A program made the translations under genes and the position numbers. From Larus michahellis (taxonomy: Eukaryota; Chordata; Aves; Charadriiformes; Laridae), in the NCBI RefSeq assembly GCF_964199755.1, contig NC_133910.1:3556501-3620500 (forward strand): a stretch of 64,000 nucleotides of DNA, written 5' to 3'. This document shows, in pieces, positions 1 to 11,600 of the stretch (position 1 is its first letter; each line of letters begins with the position of its first letter). The notes under the pieces are model-generated. The model saw only the letters and a list, made by a program, of their open reading frames with translations. It was not told where the DNA came from and did not search any database.

Positions 1-412
1 AAACATTAGGATAATTAAGCAGAGGCTCGTAGAAAGAGGATGGCGGTGAAGTTGTGATGGAAGATATATAGTCCCTTGTCCCAGATCTGCTGGATGTCTG
101 TAGGAAGGGTGTGGGATATGGCTCCTGGTCTCTCGGTGTGTAAGAGGAGGATGTTTGTGGACCATCAGTGGTGGTTTTGGGAGAAGGTGATGGCCTGTGG
201 CCTGATGTTGTGGCGATGGAATAGCTCTGCAAGGAGGAAACAGGTGAGCAGAGAAGCATCACAGGAAGGGGGAGATCTGCTCACCGGTTTCCTTAAGGCT
301 TCTGTGGGAAGCGCTTGGCAGTGGTGGAGTCCCAACCTCTGGGCGGGCTGGAGCGGAGCATGGTGGGTGCTTGCCAACAGTGTGGGTCTAACCCGGACCT
401 CTCTGCTCCCAG
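1..412 (+). other. Intron of the GLUL-like gene, continuing left of the window
   Basis: No coding similarity to the preceding glutamine synthetase exon is present here, so that exon lies upstream. The interval ends in a pyrimidine-rich tract and AG at 411-412. Confidence 0.75.
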
Positions 413-559
413 AGACCAACCTGAGACACACGTGCAAGAAGGTCATGGACTTGGTTAAGGACAGCCACCCCTGGTTTGGGATGGAGCAGGAGTACACGCT
501 GCTGGGCATCAACGGCCACCCCTACGGCTGGCCTGACAACGGCTTCCCTGGCCCGCAGG
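413..559 (+). CDS. GLUL-like coding exon A (147 nt)
   Basis: Acceptor AG at 411-412 and donor GTAAGT from 560. The exon starts and ends in phase 1. It encodes ETNLRHTC through GFPGPQ and carries the two metal-binding glutamates of the FGMEQEYT motif. Confidence 0.93.
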
Positions 560-3500
560 GTAAGTGCTCCCTCCCTTCCCCAACCCGTGCTCCCCTCGGC
601 TCCCACCCTGCTGCTGCCCGGCAGCAGGCATCCCGTCCCCGACCTCGGGCACAGCTTTCCCATCGCGGCGGACACCGGGCAGGAGCCGGAATGAGGTCAG
701 GAGCATTTGCCAAGAGCGCCGGGTGCCCGCAGCTCACTTGAGCCGGCCGGCAGTGCCGCTCCCGCCGGACCCCGGTTGCACAAACAGCTCAGCTGCACAA
801 CTTGTTTGGCAAGGGCTGGAGATCTGGGCTGAAAAAACCTCCTCCCTGTGGCTGTTTGGAAAAGGGCCGGCACATCGTGCCCTCCTGCAGCGGCAAACGA
901 GCCCCAAGCGCCTCAGCTGCCTCCTGGGAGAGGGCCAGGGGGTTCCCAACCTGACTTAACCAGCCTTTTGTGGAGGCTGGCCACTTTCAACATCTCCCTT
1001 CCCCCAGGCGGGGAGAAGATCTTCATCTGACCTGCTTGAATGAGGAAGAGCCCTATAAAACCACAGCGAGTTGACTTTTCTAGCCATGAACAATGTCGGC
1101 TGTTGTCAGAACAATCTCGGACACTTGATGTGCTCGGAGGGTCAGCGAGGTGCCATGGGGCAGATCGAGCCAAGCTTTCCTTATCTCCTGGCCCCCTCCC
1201 AGTTGATGCATTACAAGTCCTGTTGAACTGCTCAGATAAAGCTGAGGTTGCGCAGATGAATCGCTCGTGCTGCTCGTCCTGGACTAGGGGTTGGTGGCTC
1301 GATGCACCGTGGAGGGCAGCACCATTTAGTTCCCATAAATCCTCTGCAGATGATGGCTGGGACCTGGTGGGAGTGGTGGGATTACTCTGCAGTGCTGCTG
1401 TGGTTCCCAAAAGCTTTACTTGGGTGGCGACTCCTCTTTCCTTTCCAGGCCCCTATTACTGCGGGGTTGGAGCAGATAAGGTGTACGGGCGTGATATCGT
1501 GGAGTCCCACTACAAGGCCTGTCTCTACGCGGGGGTGAAGATCTGTGGCACCAACGCGGAGGTGATGCCCTCCCAGGTAGGTGGGGACGGCCCCGCGCAG
1601 CCCCGCTTTCCAGGGAGGGATATGAGTTAGTGTGAGGCTGGAATAACCCCAGCAACTCCCAGCTCCTCTGGGATCCCAAACCCAGTGACTCCCCACATCG
1701 GTTTTGCCTGGATAGGAGCGGTTGCACTGCCGTGATGAAAATGCGCACATTTGGTTTTCTCCTAACTCACCCTGGCGTGCAAATTCCTGCGTTTTGGGGC
1801 AGGCAAGTGAAATCTCAGCCCAGCCAAACCGCAGTGGGCTCCTCGCACGGCTCAGCCTGGGCTCTGGCAGCCCGTGTGGAGCTGGGTGCTCCCTCGAGCT
1901 TTCCTTCCCCTCCGGAGCAGGGATGTGGGGCACAGGGTGAGCCGGGATGGGCTGCAGGAGCAGCATGTGGAGCGACGGATGTCTGCGTCCTGCTCCTCTA
2001 CCCCGGGAGCTCCTATACCCCATGGGATATGGCCTTGGGAAGCAGCTTGGGGGCGGGGGGGGATTGGATTTATTTAGGAGTTAGCCGGAGGGAGTCCCTG
2101 ATTGCATTAGGCAGGTGGCCAGACTGACCGACGGCGATTCGGCCCTGCAGCCTGCGAATCGCTGACTCTCCTGCTGCTGATGTGGCGGCAATAAGCGGAG
2201 GGGCTTATCTGCAGTGTGGCTGAGGCAGGACTTTTAACAACCCTGCTGTTTGCCCTGGCTTTTTCAGGGTCCTTCTTGGCTGCTTTCTGCATCCTGGGCT
2301 CTGTCTCAGCCAGGCCATGCCGGTAGCCGTAAATGCGTCACCCCTTGCTTAGTCACCGTGGGTGGCGCAACCCCGGCTCCGGCCGGGAAAGCAGCAGCCC
2401 CGGAAAGGGCGAACAGGCTCCTCGTTAGTCCCCTGCCCTGTTTGCAGTGTGGGTTGGGGGGGTCCAGCACACCAGCAGCTCCAGCATCAGCCTCAAAGGC
2501 AGGCGTGGTGCTTATTTACCTCCATTTTAATTAACATCCCACCCCCCACCCCCCACCCCCAAATTTTCTCTGTGGTGTCATGAGCAGTTTATTCCCATTT
2601 TTTTTGCATTCCAAAGCTGTCCTGTTGCTTAACTTGGTGCTCCTCATCCCCATTGCTGATTCTCGAGGGATAGCTCAGCTTACCCCAGGCTGGCAGCCCT
2701 CATCGGGGGGCGGCGGGGATGTGATGGCTGGGGAGGTACAAACCTGCCCATCCTCACCGGCACATCCGCTCGCCTCTTCCAGTGGGAATTCCAGGTGGGC
2801 CCATGCGAAGGCATCGAGATGGGGGATCACCTCTGGATGGCTCGGTTCATCCTCCACCGCGTCTGCGAGGACTTTGGGGTCGTGGCTACTCTGGACCCCA
2901 AACCGATGACCGGCAACTGGAACGGGGCCGGGTGTCACACCAACTACAGCACTGAGGAGATGCGGAGAGAAGGGGGTCTTAAGTAAGTCCTGGGGTGGGG
3001 GGGGTCCCTGGGATGTACCTGGGAGGTCTGGGGTGTTCTTGGCTCCCCATAAAGCGTGTATCTCCATACCTGAGTGGCTGCACCAGGCAGGGCTGGGGCT
3101 GTCCAAGCTCATTTTAGTTTAAAAGCAGCTGGTCATTTGAGAATGTCCCCGGGGCTGTCCTCGTCCCTGCACAGAAGGAGGGGGTGTCAGCCTTCCCAAC
3201 CATGGGAACACCCCCCAAATGGACCTACTGACAAACCCAACCCCATTTTCCTCTTCCGCAGACACATCGAAGCCGCCATCGAGAAGCTGAGCAAGCGGCA
3301 CGACTACCACATCTGCGTCTACGACCCGCGGGGCGGCAGGGACAACTCCCGGCGGCTCACCGGCCACCACGAGACATCCAACATCTTCGAGTTCTCTGCC
3401 GGCGTGGCCAACCGAGGCGCCAGCATCCGCATCCCGCGCCAGGTCGGCCAGGATGGCTACGGCTACTTCGAGGATCGGCGGCCGGCGGCCAACTGTGACC

Positions 3501-3583
3501 CCTATGCAGTCACCGAGGCCATCATGAGGACAACGGTGCTCAACGAGACCGGGGTGGAGACCAAGGACTATGCTGACCACTGA
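413..3583 (+). CDS. Glutamine synthetase (GLUL-like paralogue), 3' part of gene, four coding exons
   Basis: Glutamine synthetase joins glutamate and ammonia to glutamine using ATP; the animal enzyme works as a decamer. The visible coding exons are 413-559, 1449-1576, 2783-2982 and 3262-3583 (stop TGA 3581-3583), all with AG/GT borders and matching phases (1, 0, 2). They correspond to about residues 110-373 of human GLUL, so the start and the N-terminal beta-grasp domain lie left of the window. Catalytic residues, in human numbering from memory, are all present: E134 and E136 in FGMEQEYT, E196 and E203 in [13 protein letters not shown]248 and H253 in [11 protein letters not shown]299, flap E305 in HHETSN, R319 and R324 in [12 protein letters not shown]338 and R340 in YFEDRRP. 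The protein differs from typical GLUL at scattered sites, and its C-terminus (KDYADH) replaces the usual YKN ending. Multi-exon structure rules out a retrocopy. I infer an active paralogue, not the standard 1q-type GLUL locus. Confidence 0.93.
1449..1576 (+). CDS. GLUL-like coding exon B (128 nt)
   Basis: Acceptor CCAG ends at 1448 and donor GTAGGT begins at 1577. It encodes [17 protein letters not shown] through AEVMPSQ, with the first of the two glutamates in the E-x6-E pair of the active site. Confidence 0.93.
2783..2982 (+). CDS. GLUL-like coding exon C (200 nt)
   Basis: Acceptor TTCCAG ends at 2782; the donor GTAAGT at 2983 splits the lysine codon (AA|A). It encodes [16 protein letters not shown] through MRREGGL and contains the [10 protein letters not shown] glutamate and ATP-site motif. 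Confidence 0.93.
3262..3583 (+). CDS. GLUL-like terminal coding exon D with stop codon
   Basis: Acceptor CCGCAG ends at 3261. The exon encodes the rest of the lysine codon, then [16 protein letters not shown], the flap HETSN, the arginine-rich ATP and phosphate site and YFEDRRP. It ends in KDYADH and TGA at 3581-3583. Confidence 0.93.
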
Positions 3584-3990
3584 GGCCGTGGGGTGGGTGG
3601 AGGTTTTCGTTTCTACACTAGCTTCTCACGTGGGATTTGTGCCCCTCTGGTGTCCTCGGCTGCAAGTTCAGACTCTTTAGGAACCTCGCTTCTGATTTTG
3701 TGAAACGTCGCCTTAGAAATTTATATATTTTATAGTAAGAGGGAGGGACCCAACCTATTTTCTCAACCACTTTTTTTTCTGGTTCCTGGTTTTAGGTCGT
3801 ATGTGGGGAAGTTTGTTTTTTTTTAAAACTTGGATTGAATTTTTTCCCGATGGACTTTACACTGTGATGTACATAGATCCCTACGTGGAAGCTGCAGCTG
3901 CTGCTGTTTGCACCTGGGGAGGGCGGGTGCTTTTTTTCCGTATCTCTGTTGCAAGGAAATGGTAATAAATAATTTTCCTGGCTGCGTGGC
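3584..3990 (+). other. 3' UTR of the GLUL-like gene (proximal form)
   Basis: An AT-rich, T-tract-rich stretch follows the stop and runs to a canonical poly(A) signal. Its composition differs sharply from the GC-rich coding exon before it. The end point is approximate. Confidence 0.75.
3964..3969 (+). terminator. Poly(A) signal AATAAA, GLUL-like gene
   Basis: AATAAA lies about 380 nt after the stop codon. T- and GT-rich sequence follows within 50 nt, as expected for a cleavage site. Confidence 0.75.
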
Positions 3991-4965
3991 AGCCAGGTTA
4001 TGCTGCGGCGGGTGCATTTTTCTGTAGCTCCTAGAGGTCCAGGGAGGATTTCGTTTGCGTCTTGCTGGTGGGTTGCAGCCACAGAGCAGCCCGCACCAGC
4101 CCTGGGCGCAGGGGCTGGAGGAGCGGAGATGCCGGAGGATCCTTGGGGCAGGTGCCTGGAGCTGCGTTACCCCATTTGCCGGTGGCCGAAAGGCCATCTC
4201 CTTCCATCGTGATCCCCCGAAAGGCAAACAGAGCGGCACAGGCTGAGCAAACAGCGGCCGGGGCAGCAGCTGGCGGGCGTTTACACAGGGTGTGCGCTGC
4301 TGAGTCAGCAAAGCCAGCCCCGCGCTGGGCACAGCGCGCCCTCCTCTCCAGGGACACCTTTGGCTCAGGGAGGGGAGCCCCGGGGACGTCCCCCTGCTGC
4401 ACCCCAGCGCCCTGACCAACTGAACTGCAGGGACGTGGCACAGCTCCTGGGGTTGGAATGTCTTTGCCAGGGGGAATCATAGATTTTATTCACAGAGCAA
4501 AGCCCCCAGGTGGGGACACTTCCGTGTAGATGGGGTGTCAACAGGATCTCCACTGGCCAGGCCCTTGGGGTCCCTCCATGCTGCAGCTGTGGGGAGGAAT
4601 CGGATGCCAGCGCAGGGGACAGGGACCCCCTGAACAGGCAGGTCAGGTCCCTGGACAGACCTGCAGGATGCCACCCAGCTGCAGTCACCAGCGGGGGGTT
4701 ACCTGAAGGAGAGTGGTACCAGCAGCATGAACGGACAGGGGACATTGTGTCCGTTCCAGTGCAGTCATGGGGATTTTGAAACTGCTTTTGCCTTTATCTT
4801 TGAATCCGACGCAGGTGACCAGCTGAAATGGAGGTCCCCAAGTCCCTCCTGCAGGTCATGGTGCTGCCAGTGGAGCGGGGAGCCAGGGCAGCGGGAGCTG
4901 GGGGAGGTGGCCATGTCCTGGACCGCAGGCAGCCAGGAGCCCTTGTTGTCTCTGAGCTGTTCAAG

Positions 4966-5154
4966 AATAAATGTAACCCGGTTCCCACCCTCAGAAGGAC
5001 AAATGTTCCTTCCAGAAATTGCTGTCTGGGATGTTCAACGTTTTTCATCAAAACCACAGTGCTGTCTTGTTTTCCTCTCATTTCGATGATGCCTTTAATG
5101 GGTAATTTGAGCGCTGGGACAGCGACTGCTGGATGCAGCTGGAAAATCAATAAA
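4966..5154 (+). terminator. Two further candidate poly(A) signals downstream of the GLUL-like gene
   Basis: AATAAA occurs at 4966-4971 and 5149-5154. The second is followed by a GT-rich stretch (CATGTTTGTTTTCCTG) typical of a downstream element. These could end an extended 3' UTR of the glutamine synthetase transcript or a separate non-coding RNA. The sequence alone cannot decide. Confidence 0.4.
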
Positions 5155-5179
5155 GAGCTAAATCTGGAGCAGGAAGGCT

Positions 5180-6640
5180 CATGTTTGTTTTCCTGACTGC
5201 ACCAGTGCCTTAAAGTACTTCAGCTTTCATCACGCTGTGCTGCACAGCCCCTGCTAAATTCGGAGAATCATCTGAATCCGAATTGCCAACACACAAACAG
5301 CTTTGGCCGGACATGGCACCGTGGCACATCTAAACACTTTGTACCTGGGTGTCACCCTGTGATTCCCCTTTGGCAGGAAACCCTCCTCTTTGGGGGAGGA
5401 CAGTGAAGGGGAGATCCGAGAACTCACCCAAAGCCACAACTGGGGATTTTCCCTGAGCTGGGATCAGCCCTGGCCGCTGTTCGCTGGGGATGCCGCCTGC
5501 TGGTCCCGGTGCGGCTGGAGTTGCTGTGTGCCTGAACGCTTCCATGCTATCCTTTGCCAACACACAGCTCTCGCTTGTACTTTTTGAGGCCAAAATGGGC
5601 CAGAAACCATATGCCAGGTTGTTTTTTTTTTCCCTAAAGCAGGAGTGTTTCCCACCCACAGGGCCCGCAGCACGGGGGAAACGAGGACACCGGCAAGTTC
5701 CCACAAGAGCTTTTCTTATAATTTCGGTGTGCCTGCTGCTGGCGAAGGGGGGGTCAGCCAGCGGAGCCCCCCTGGCTGGGGCCTGAGGCCATGAGGGGGG
5801 ATGGTGTCCCCATCCTCATCCCTGGGTTGGGCAGTGTCGGGAGGAGCACCCGGCATCGCCTGGTGCTCCGTGCTGGAGCACAAAGGCTGGGAGCAGTGCC
5901 AGACCCCCGGACGGAATCCTCCCTGGGATGGGGCTGCTGCAGTTACCGTTACCCAGGGCTTTCCCAAAGGAGACTGCGCCGGGGCCGGCGGGGTGACAGG
6001 TACCCGGGGCTGGGGAGCAGGAGGGTTTGGGGGGCTGGAGGCGGTTCCCGGGGGTTTGCTGCCCTCCGCAGGCGCAGGCCCACATCGCAGGGAGCAGGTC
6101 GGGCTGTGCCCGGCTCCTCCCGGGCTGCTGCCGGAGGAGCTGGGTGACAAAAGTCTTGTTTCTAAAAGAGCGTTGGGCGGGCGATGCCGGGAGGCGCTGA
6201 CACACGACCTCCTTTTTCTCGTGTTCTGACGGTGCCCACCTCCCCCAGGACACCCCAAACCCTCGCCCGCTGGACAGGCACAGCGCCTTCGCCCAGTCTG
6301 GCTTTTCCACACCAGCGCTCGCAGATAGTGGCAAATAAATACCCTTTTGGGCTCTTTCCTGTACCCATCGCAGCTCTCGGCTGGAGGCACGGAGCTGGGT
6401 GCTGCCGAGGGGTGCGTCGCCCCTCAGGAGAGTTGTCCCCGGGGCTGTGACCCAGCAGATGTACGAGTGGCTGCGGCAGACGGCTCCGGTGGGCTGCCAA
6501 GTTGGGACACACAAGGACCAGGCGTCCACTATGGTCCCTTCCTTCGTCCCCTACCACCGGGCACCCCGGGAAGGCGCTGCAGAGGGGGACACCCAGGGTG
6601 GGCAAGCATCGTGACCACCCCGTGGTAGGGAGCAACAGCG
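5180..6640. other. GC-rich intergenic DNA, no gene recognised
   Basis: I find no exon with both protein similarity and splice sites on either strand. The many overlapping open frames reflect high GC content. One isolated AATAAA is at 6334. Confidence 0.6.
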
Positions 6641-7060
6641 TGGGGGCTTGGAGGTTTCATCTTCAGATAGTTTTTCATCAATATAAATTCCATTACTTTG
6701 AATTCAGTCAAAGCCTTCAGGATTTTTTTTTTCCAAGCCAGTTATAAAAAGGACATTAGAATTACAATTCTGGTGCTAACAATAGCATTACTCAAAGCTG
6801 CTGGCCAGAAGTGGGGAGCTCTGTGTAGAATAAAGATTTAAACGAAAATGTCAATAATAACTTCTTTTTTTCCCCTCCCTGTCTTCCAGCCTGCACAATC
6901 TGCTTGGGTCTCTCTATCTTAATGAGCATTAAAATGGTTTCAAATTAGATCTACTGAAAATTGAAATTTTTTTCCCTCAGAAGCTTAGTCTGGCCTTTAA
7001 AGGCCAGTGATAATATTTTGGTTTTGTGTAAGAGCATCTTTGATCTCGAAGGCTCTCAGC
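6640..7060. other. AT-rich intergenic block, possible conserved non-coding element
   Basis: This stretch of about 420 bp is markedly AT-rich between GC-rich flanks. It contains AATAAA at about 6829, TAATGAGCATTAAAATGG around 6920 and the short palindrome GGCCTTTAAAGGCC near 6993. No coding potential and no recognised repeat. Function is unknown; an enhancer is only a guess. Confidence 0.35.
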
Positions 7061-8330
7061 TTGTAGAGAGACGCGGCTCATTACCAGCCATTCGCTGCTG
7101 TTGAAATGCAACTGGAGGGGGACAGGCATCGCACAGCAGCACCCGACGTGCCAGGAGAGGAGTTAGGGAGAGGTTTGGCCAGGGGGTGCTTAGTCCTGGT
7201 CCCCCACCAGCCCTGACGGCTCTCCTGGTCTGAACCTTGCTCCCAAGGAGCCCAGTTGGCAGGTAGGTGGTCAACCTCCACCAGGCTGGTGCTGGGTTTG
7301 CAGCCAGCTGCTTTCAGCCCAGTTTGGTCCCTAAAAGCATGGGATGGAAAAGCCCCAGCAGCCCAGCCTTAGCTCCAGGTGGGCTGTCTGGGGAGTCCCC
7401 GGGGACACCCCAGGTGACAAGCAGTGTCTTGCTGAGAGGGTGATGCAGCCCAGAACCTGGCGATGTACAATGGGTTTTCTCGTGTATGTGATCAACCTGC
7501 CCGGCATCGCCGCTGCTAAAACTGAGCGTGGGGCTCCGTCACCGGCGCTGAGCTGGGAAGGGGTCACACAGGCTGACAGAAACCTGCCGTTCGCTCACTG
7601 CTGGGAAGACACAGCAATTAGACTTTCCAGGAAAGCCCGTTACCATGGCAGGGCACTGGGAGCAGACAGTCATTTACCTCATCCACAAAATGGGGTGGAT
7701 TTAGTCTGGGGGAGGTTAGATGGGCCCAGCAGTTGCAATTACACCTCCCGCCTGCTTTGCGCCTGGAAGATGCAACACAGCGCAACCACGAGCAATGCGA
7801 TGCCCTGTGGCAGCACCCACAGCCTGCGGGGTTGTTTGTAGGGGCACTGGGGACTTGGTGGCGAGTGGCTGGGGGTAAGTTGGGGCTTACACCTGGGTGT
7901 ACGAGGAGCCAACGTGTCTGCCCTCCTGCGCCTGGGAGAGCAGCCGGCAGAGGCTGTGACGGTGCAGAGCAGATCACCCCCATGTCCCCATCAGCCCCCG
8001 CAGGGCTGCACCATCCCCATCCCTGCTCTTCTCAGCCACGCTGGGACAGGCGGAGAGTTGCTGGTCCTCTGGCGAGGATGGGGCAGGGTCTGCCCTGGCG
8101 CTCCCTGCTGTGGCGGGCACTGGTGGTTTGCCGGGATGAGAGTTTTTTGCGGAGCAGCACTGTGAAGCTCACAGCAGCGGTTTGATGGATGGCTCGAGAA
8201 AGGTCTGCAAAGAATCCAGCTCCCCTAGGTGTCCCTAGAGCAGCCTCCACAAACGAGTCCTTAATGACCTATGACCTGCAGCAGCCACCTCTGCTCCCCC
8301 CAGCACCCCTCCTGAGCACCCAGTCCTGCT
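7060..8330. other. Intergenic DNA, nothing recognised
   Basis: Mixed-composition single-copy-looking sequence without recognisable exons, RNA genes or repeats. Confidence 0.55.
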
Positions 8331-8439
8331 GACGGGTGAGCAGGGCCAGGTCAGTTATCAAAAGCACCCTACCAGCTGCAGGCTGGGGGCTGCATGGGAC
8401 CTGGGTGGGGGCAGGAGCTGCACAGGGTGTCAGGGCACT

Positions 8440-8640
8440 AACAGGCTTTAATGGCCCTGACCAGCCTCACCTGGAGCCCCAGCCCATGGGCCCTGGGGGT
8501 CTATTTAAGCTCTGCCAGGGCCATCACTCCCTTCCTGAGTTGCATTGAGGAGCGTTGGTTGTCCAGACCTTAACCTGTGGACTGATTTTCCAAGTGGACC
8601 TGCCCTACCACTGTGGACCTGCCGGAAGATCACCAGGCTG
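8440..8640 (+). promoter_or_regulatory. Candidate TATA-type promoter element in the intergenic region
   Basis: TATTTAAG at 8502-8509 sits in a GC-rich surround and is followed about 25-35 bp later by pyrimidine-rich sequence that could hold an initiator. No coding sequence follows. It could be the promoter part of a degraded LTR, a non-coding RNA promoter or a chance match. Confidence 0.25.
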
Positions 8641-11600
8641 TGTTACCCTCACCAAGCCTGAGCTGAAGGTTGATTTTTCTGGCTTGATTTCAGACCTGCA
8701 TTATTGTAAGGAATTTCCCTGATGGCCTGGACTGCTGGTTGAATGTTTCCATCATCTCTGGATCGGCTGTGGTCGGGAGCAGAGGGACAGGGCCCTTGCT
8801 GGTGAGACTCTGCCCTGTAGCTGTGGTGTCTCTTCTGGCTTCCTGGACTTTTGGGAGCCCCTGGCCCTTGCTGTGCCCTGATGGGGGGAGCTGGGGGGGG
8901 GGGGCTGTACAAAGGGCTGCAGGAGAAAATAGGAAGTTGGGAGTGTGGGGCTGTGGGGGGCTATAGGGTATAGGTGTTATAGGGTCTGCTGGGATGGGGG
9001 ATCTCCTCCGTGGTGTCCCTTGTGGTGTTTGCCAGTGCTTCTTCAGTGTAAAGGCCCTCGGAGGCTGGCGGTACCCACAGCTGGGGTGGCTGGTGCAGAG
9101 GAGGGAGGTGACACGTTGAGCTGCGCAGGGGTGGCTGAGCCGTGAAGCTGCAGCTGGTTTCTCGGGCACTGCTGGTGGGTGGGTGCAGACTTTGCACTTG
9201 TGAGTGCAGGACCAGATTCCTCACCGGTATCTGCCTTTTGAAATGTCACTGGCATCTGTCTGGTTAAAGGCTGTTGAGGATGTGGCTTTGGCATCTGCCA
9301 GGCTTAAGAGAGAGGGACAATAGCCTTAAATTTCTTCTGGCTGCCCTTGGGGTGGAAGGATGTGCTCTGCATTGCCACAGTGACAGTCCCTGCAGGGCTC
9401 TGTTGTGACACTGAGGCCTGGGCTCAGCTTCCCATGGTGATACCCTGTGCACAGACACAGGTGAGGGGCTGGGAAACCAGAAAACTGGACCCCACAGCAT
9501 CCTCACACAGAGATGTCCCCTGTCTGCGCATGGGGACAGGCAGTGGCAAACTGGGGGAATTCAATTTCTTCTTCAATCCCACTTTCTGCAGCGGCTGAGA
9601 CGTGATGCCTGTGGTGGGATGCCATGAGCAGGAAATGGATCTGCAGAGGACAATGAGATGCAATTGCCCCGATGTCGTTCTCTTTTTCAAGCCCATTTGG
9701 TTTAAGCTCTCTGCAGCGCCTGCAGGTGCTTGGGCTGCAGCAAGGAAGGCCAGAGGGGAAATTATAAGGGCAGAGCTTGCTAAGAGGAGGAGGGACGGGT
9801 CAAGCTGTACCTGTGCTGTAGGCAGGCAGGTGTCTGCTGGAGAGATGATCCAAACCCAAAAGAAGCAATGTCTTCTGGTGCTGCTCTAGGCCAATAACTG
9901 TGATAACACAAATCGAATGCATTCATTGGCCTTGATTCACATCACGGTAGGTGTTTTCAGTGGCTGAAATGTCAATGCAAGGCAGGTTTTAGGAGGACTG
10001 TGTAAAAATAGCTGGAGATGGGGCTGGGCTTGGAATACTTGCCCATGGGAGAAGCATGTGAAGGTGGTGGGTGCTGTTGGGAGACAGAGCTGCTAGCGAA
10101 AGAACTGGTTTCATCCTAAACCACCTCAAGCTCACCGGATACAGGGAGGATGGGGAAATATGACTGTGATGTAGTTCAGGGAAAGTAAAAGAAGTTTTGA
10201 CAGATGATGTGTAAAGCAAATCCCAGCCCCAAGGAGAATAAGGTCAATGTGGGGAGATTTAGCTAGGATGACTGTCTTCTCCATGGAGCTTAATCCAGGA
10301 CACAGACCCACTTTGTCCCTGGGATGTTTCCACCTCGCCCGCATGTTCACAGGGAACTGAAGCACGCTGTTAACAGTCATTCTGGCTGAATTAAACCAGG
10401 CATACCCTGTCTCTTTCCTCCTTGCCCTCGGACAAGGGCGCCATGGCTTGTTACACCAGCTCTTTTGTGCCTAGCACGTCCTTCTCCCAACTCCCCTACA
10501 TTTTTGGGGAAACCTATCAGGTTTTGTACATAGCTCACTACTGGTCTGCCCTGAGTTTTCTGCCCAGCTGTGCTGGGGTAACACGCTGACCTGCTCTTGG
10601 CTTTCAGTTTAATGGGTGAAACTTAGATCCCCGTCTGTGGCAATCCAAGGTGTGTGCTCTGCCCTCCCAGCTGCACCCGCTCCATGTTTCTCTGCCTCTT
10701 TCTTGCCAGGCTGCACCCTTGTACCTCTCTCGGGTGCCAGAGGCTTTTGCCACTGCCTCTGATATGGGGCTTGGCTCAGCCCCTTTGGGCCCCTCTGCCA
10801 GGACCCTGGGGTGGCAGGGTGGCTTCAGCTCACTCTGCCCCAGGGGGTAAACTGGTGACTGTAGCCTGGCAGGTTTCCCCCACAGGGGCAGTGTGGGGGG
10901 AGCGGACACAGACATGCAGAAGCTCATCCCGCTCAGCTCCCACCAGGACGAGGGGTGTGGATGCAGACAGAGCAGTGAGGATGTACCAACAGCTTTTTGC
11001 CTTCACTTACCCACGGTGGCAGGTGCTGGCTGCTTCCCCATGGCAGTTTTGCACCCACGTCCAGCCCTGACCCTCACCAAAATCATGTGTGTTTTCTTCT
11101 GTCACCACACTGCACCCCCAATGGACCTGTGTCAGTAGTCCGGGGCACTTATTCCCTGTGCAGAGAGCTGGGGGCTGCTGGCAGGAGGAGTGTTGCAGGA
11201 GCTGCTCCTAGAACATGTCACGAGCTGGTCTGTCCTCTGCTTGTGTCCCCCTGGGGACAGTGGGTTTGATATTTGCCAACTGGCCCAACACAAGGGCCAC
11301 CAAGCAACTGTCCACACAAGTGTCATTGTTGCCTGGTCACTTGGTGAAAATGGGTTGTAGACTCACCTTCAACATGGTTCTGGCACAGGCAGAGCCTCTG
11401 TCAGCTCCTCGTGTGGGCGGCACCGTGCTGACGTGAGGCTGGGGCAGGCATTACTCATGTTGTGGAAGTGGAGGACTCTTTAATGACACCTCCTGCTCTA
11501 GCCAAGGCAGATTTGTCAGATGTGACTCACCTGCTGGGTGACCTCAGACCAGTGGCCTTTGAGCCTGGTGTATTAGCTCATGGAAACCCAAATCGATAAT

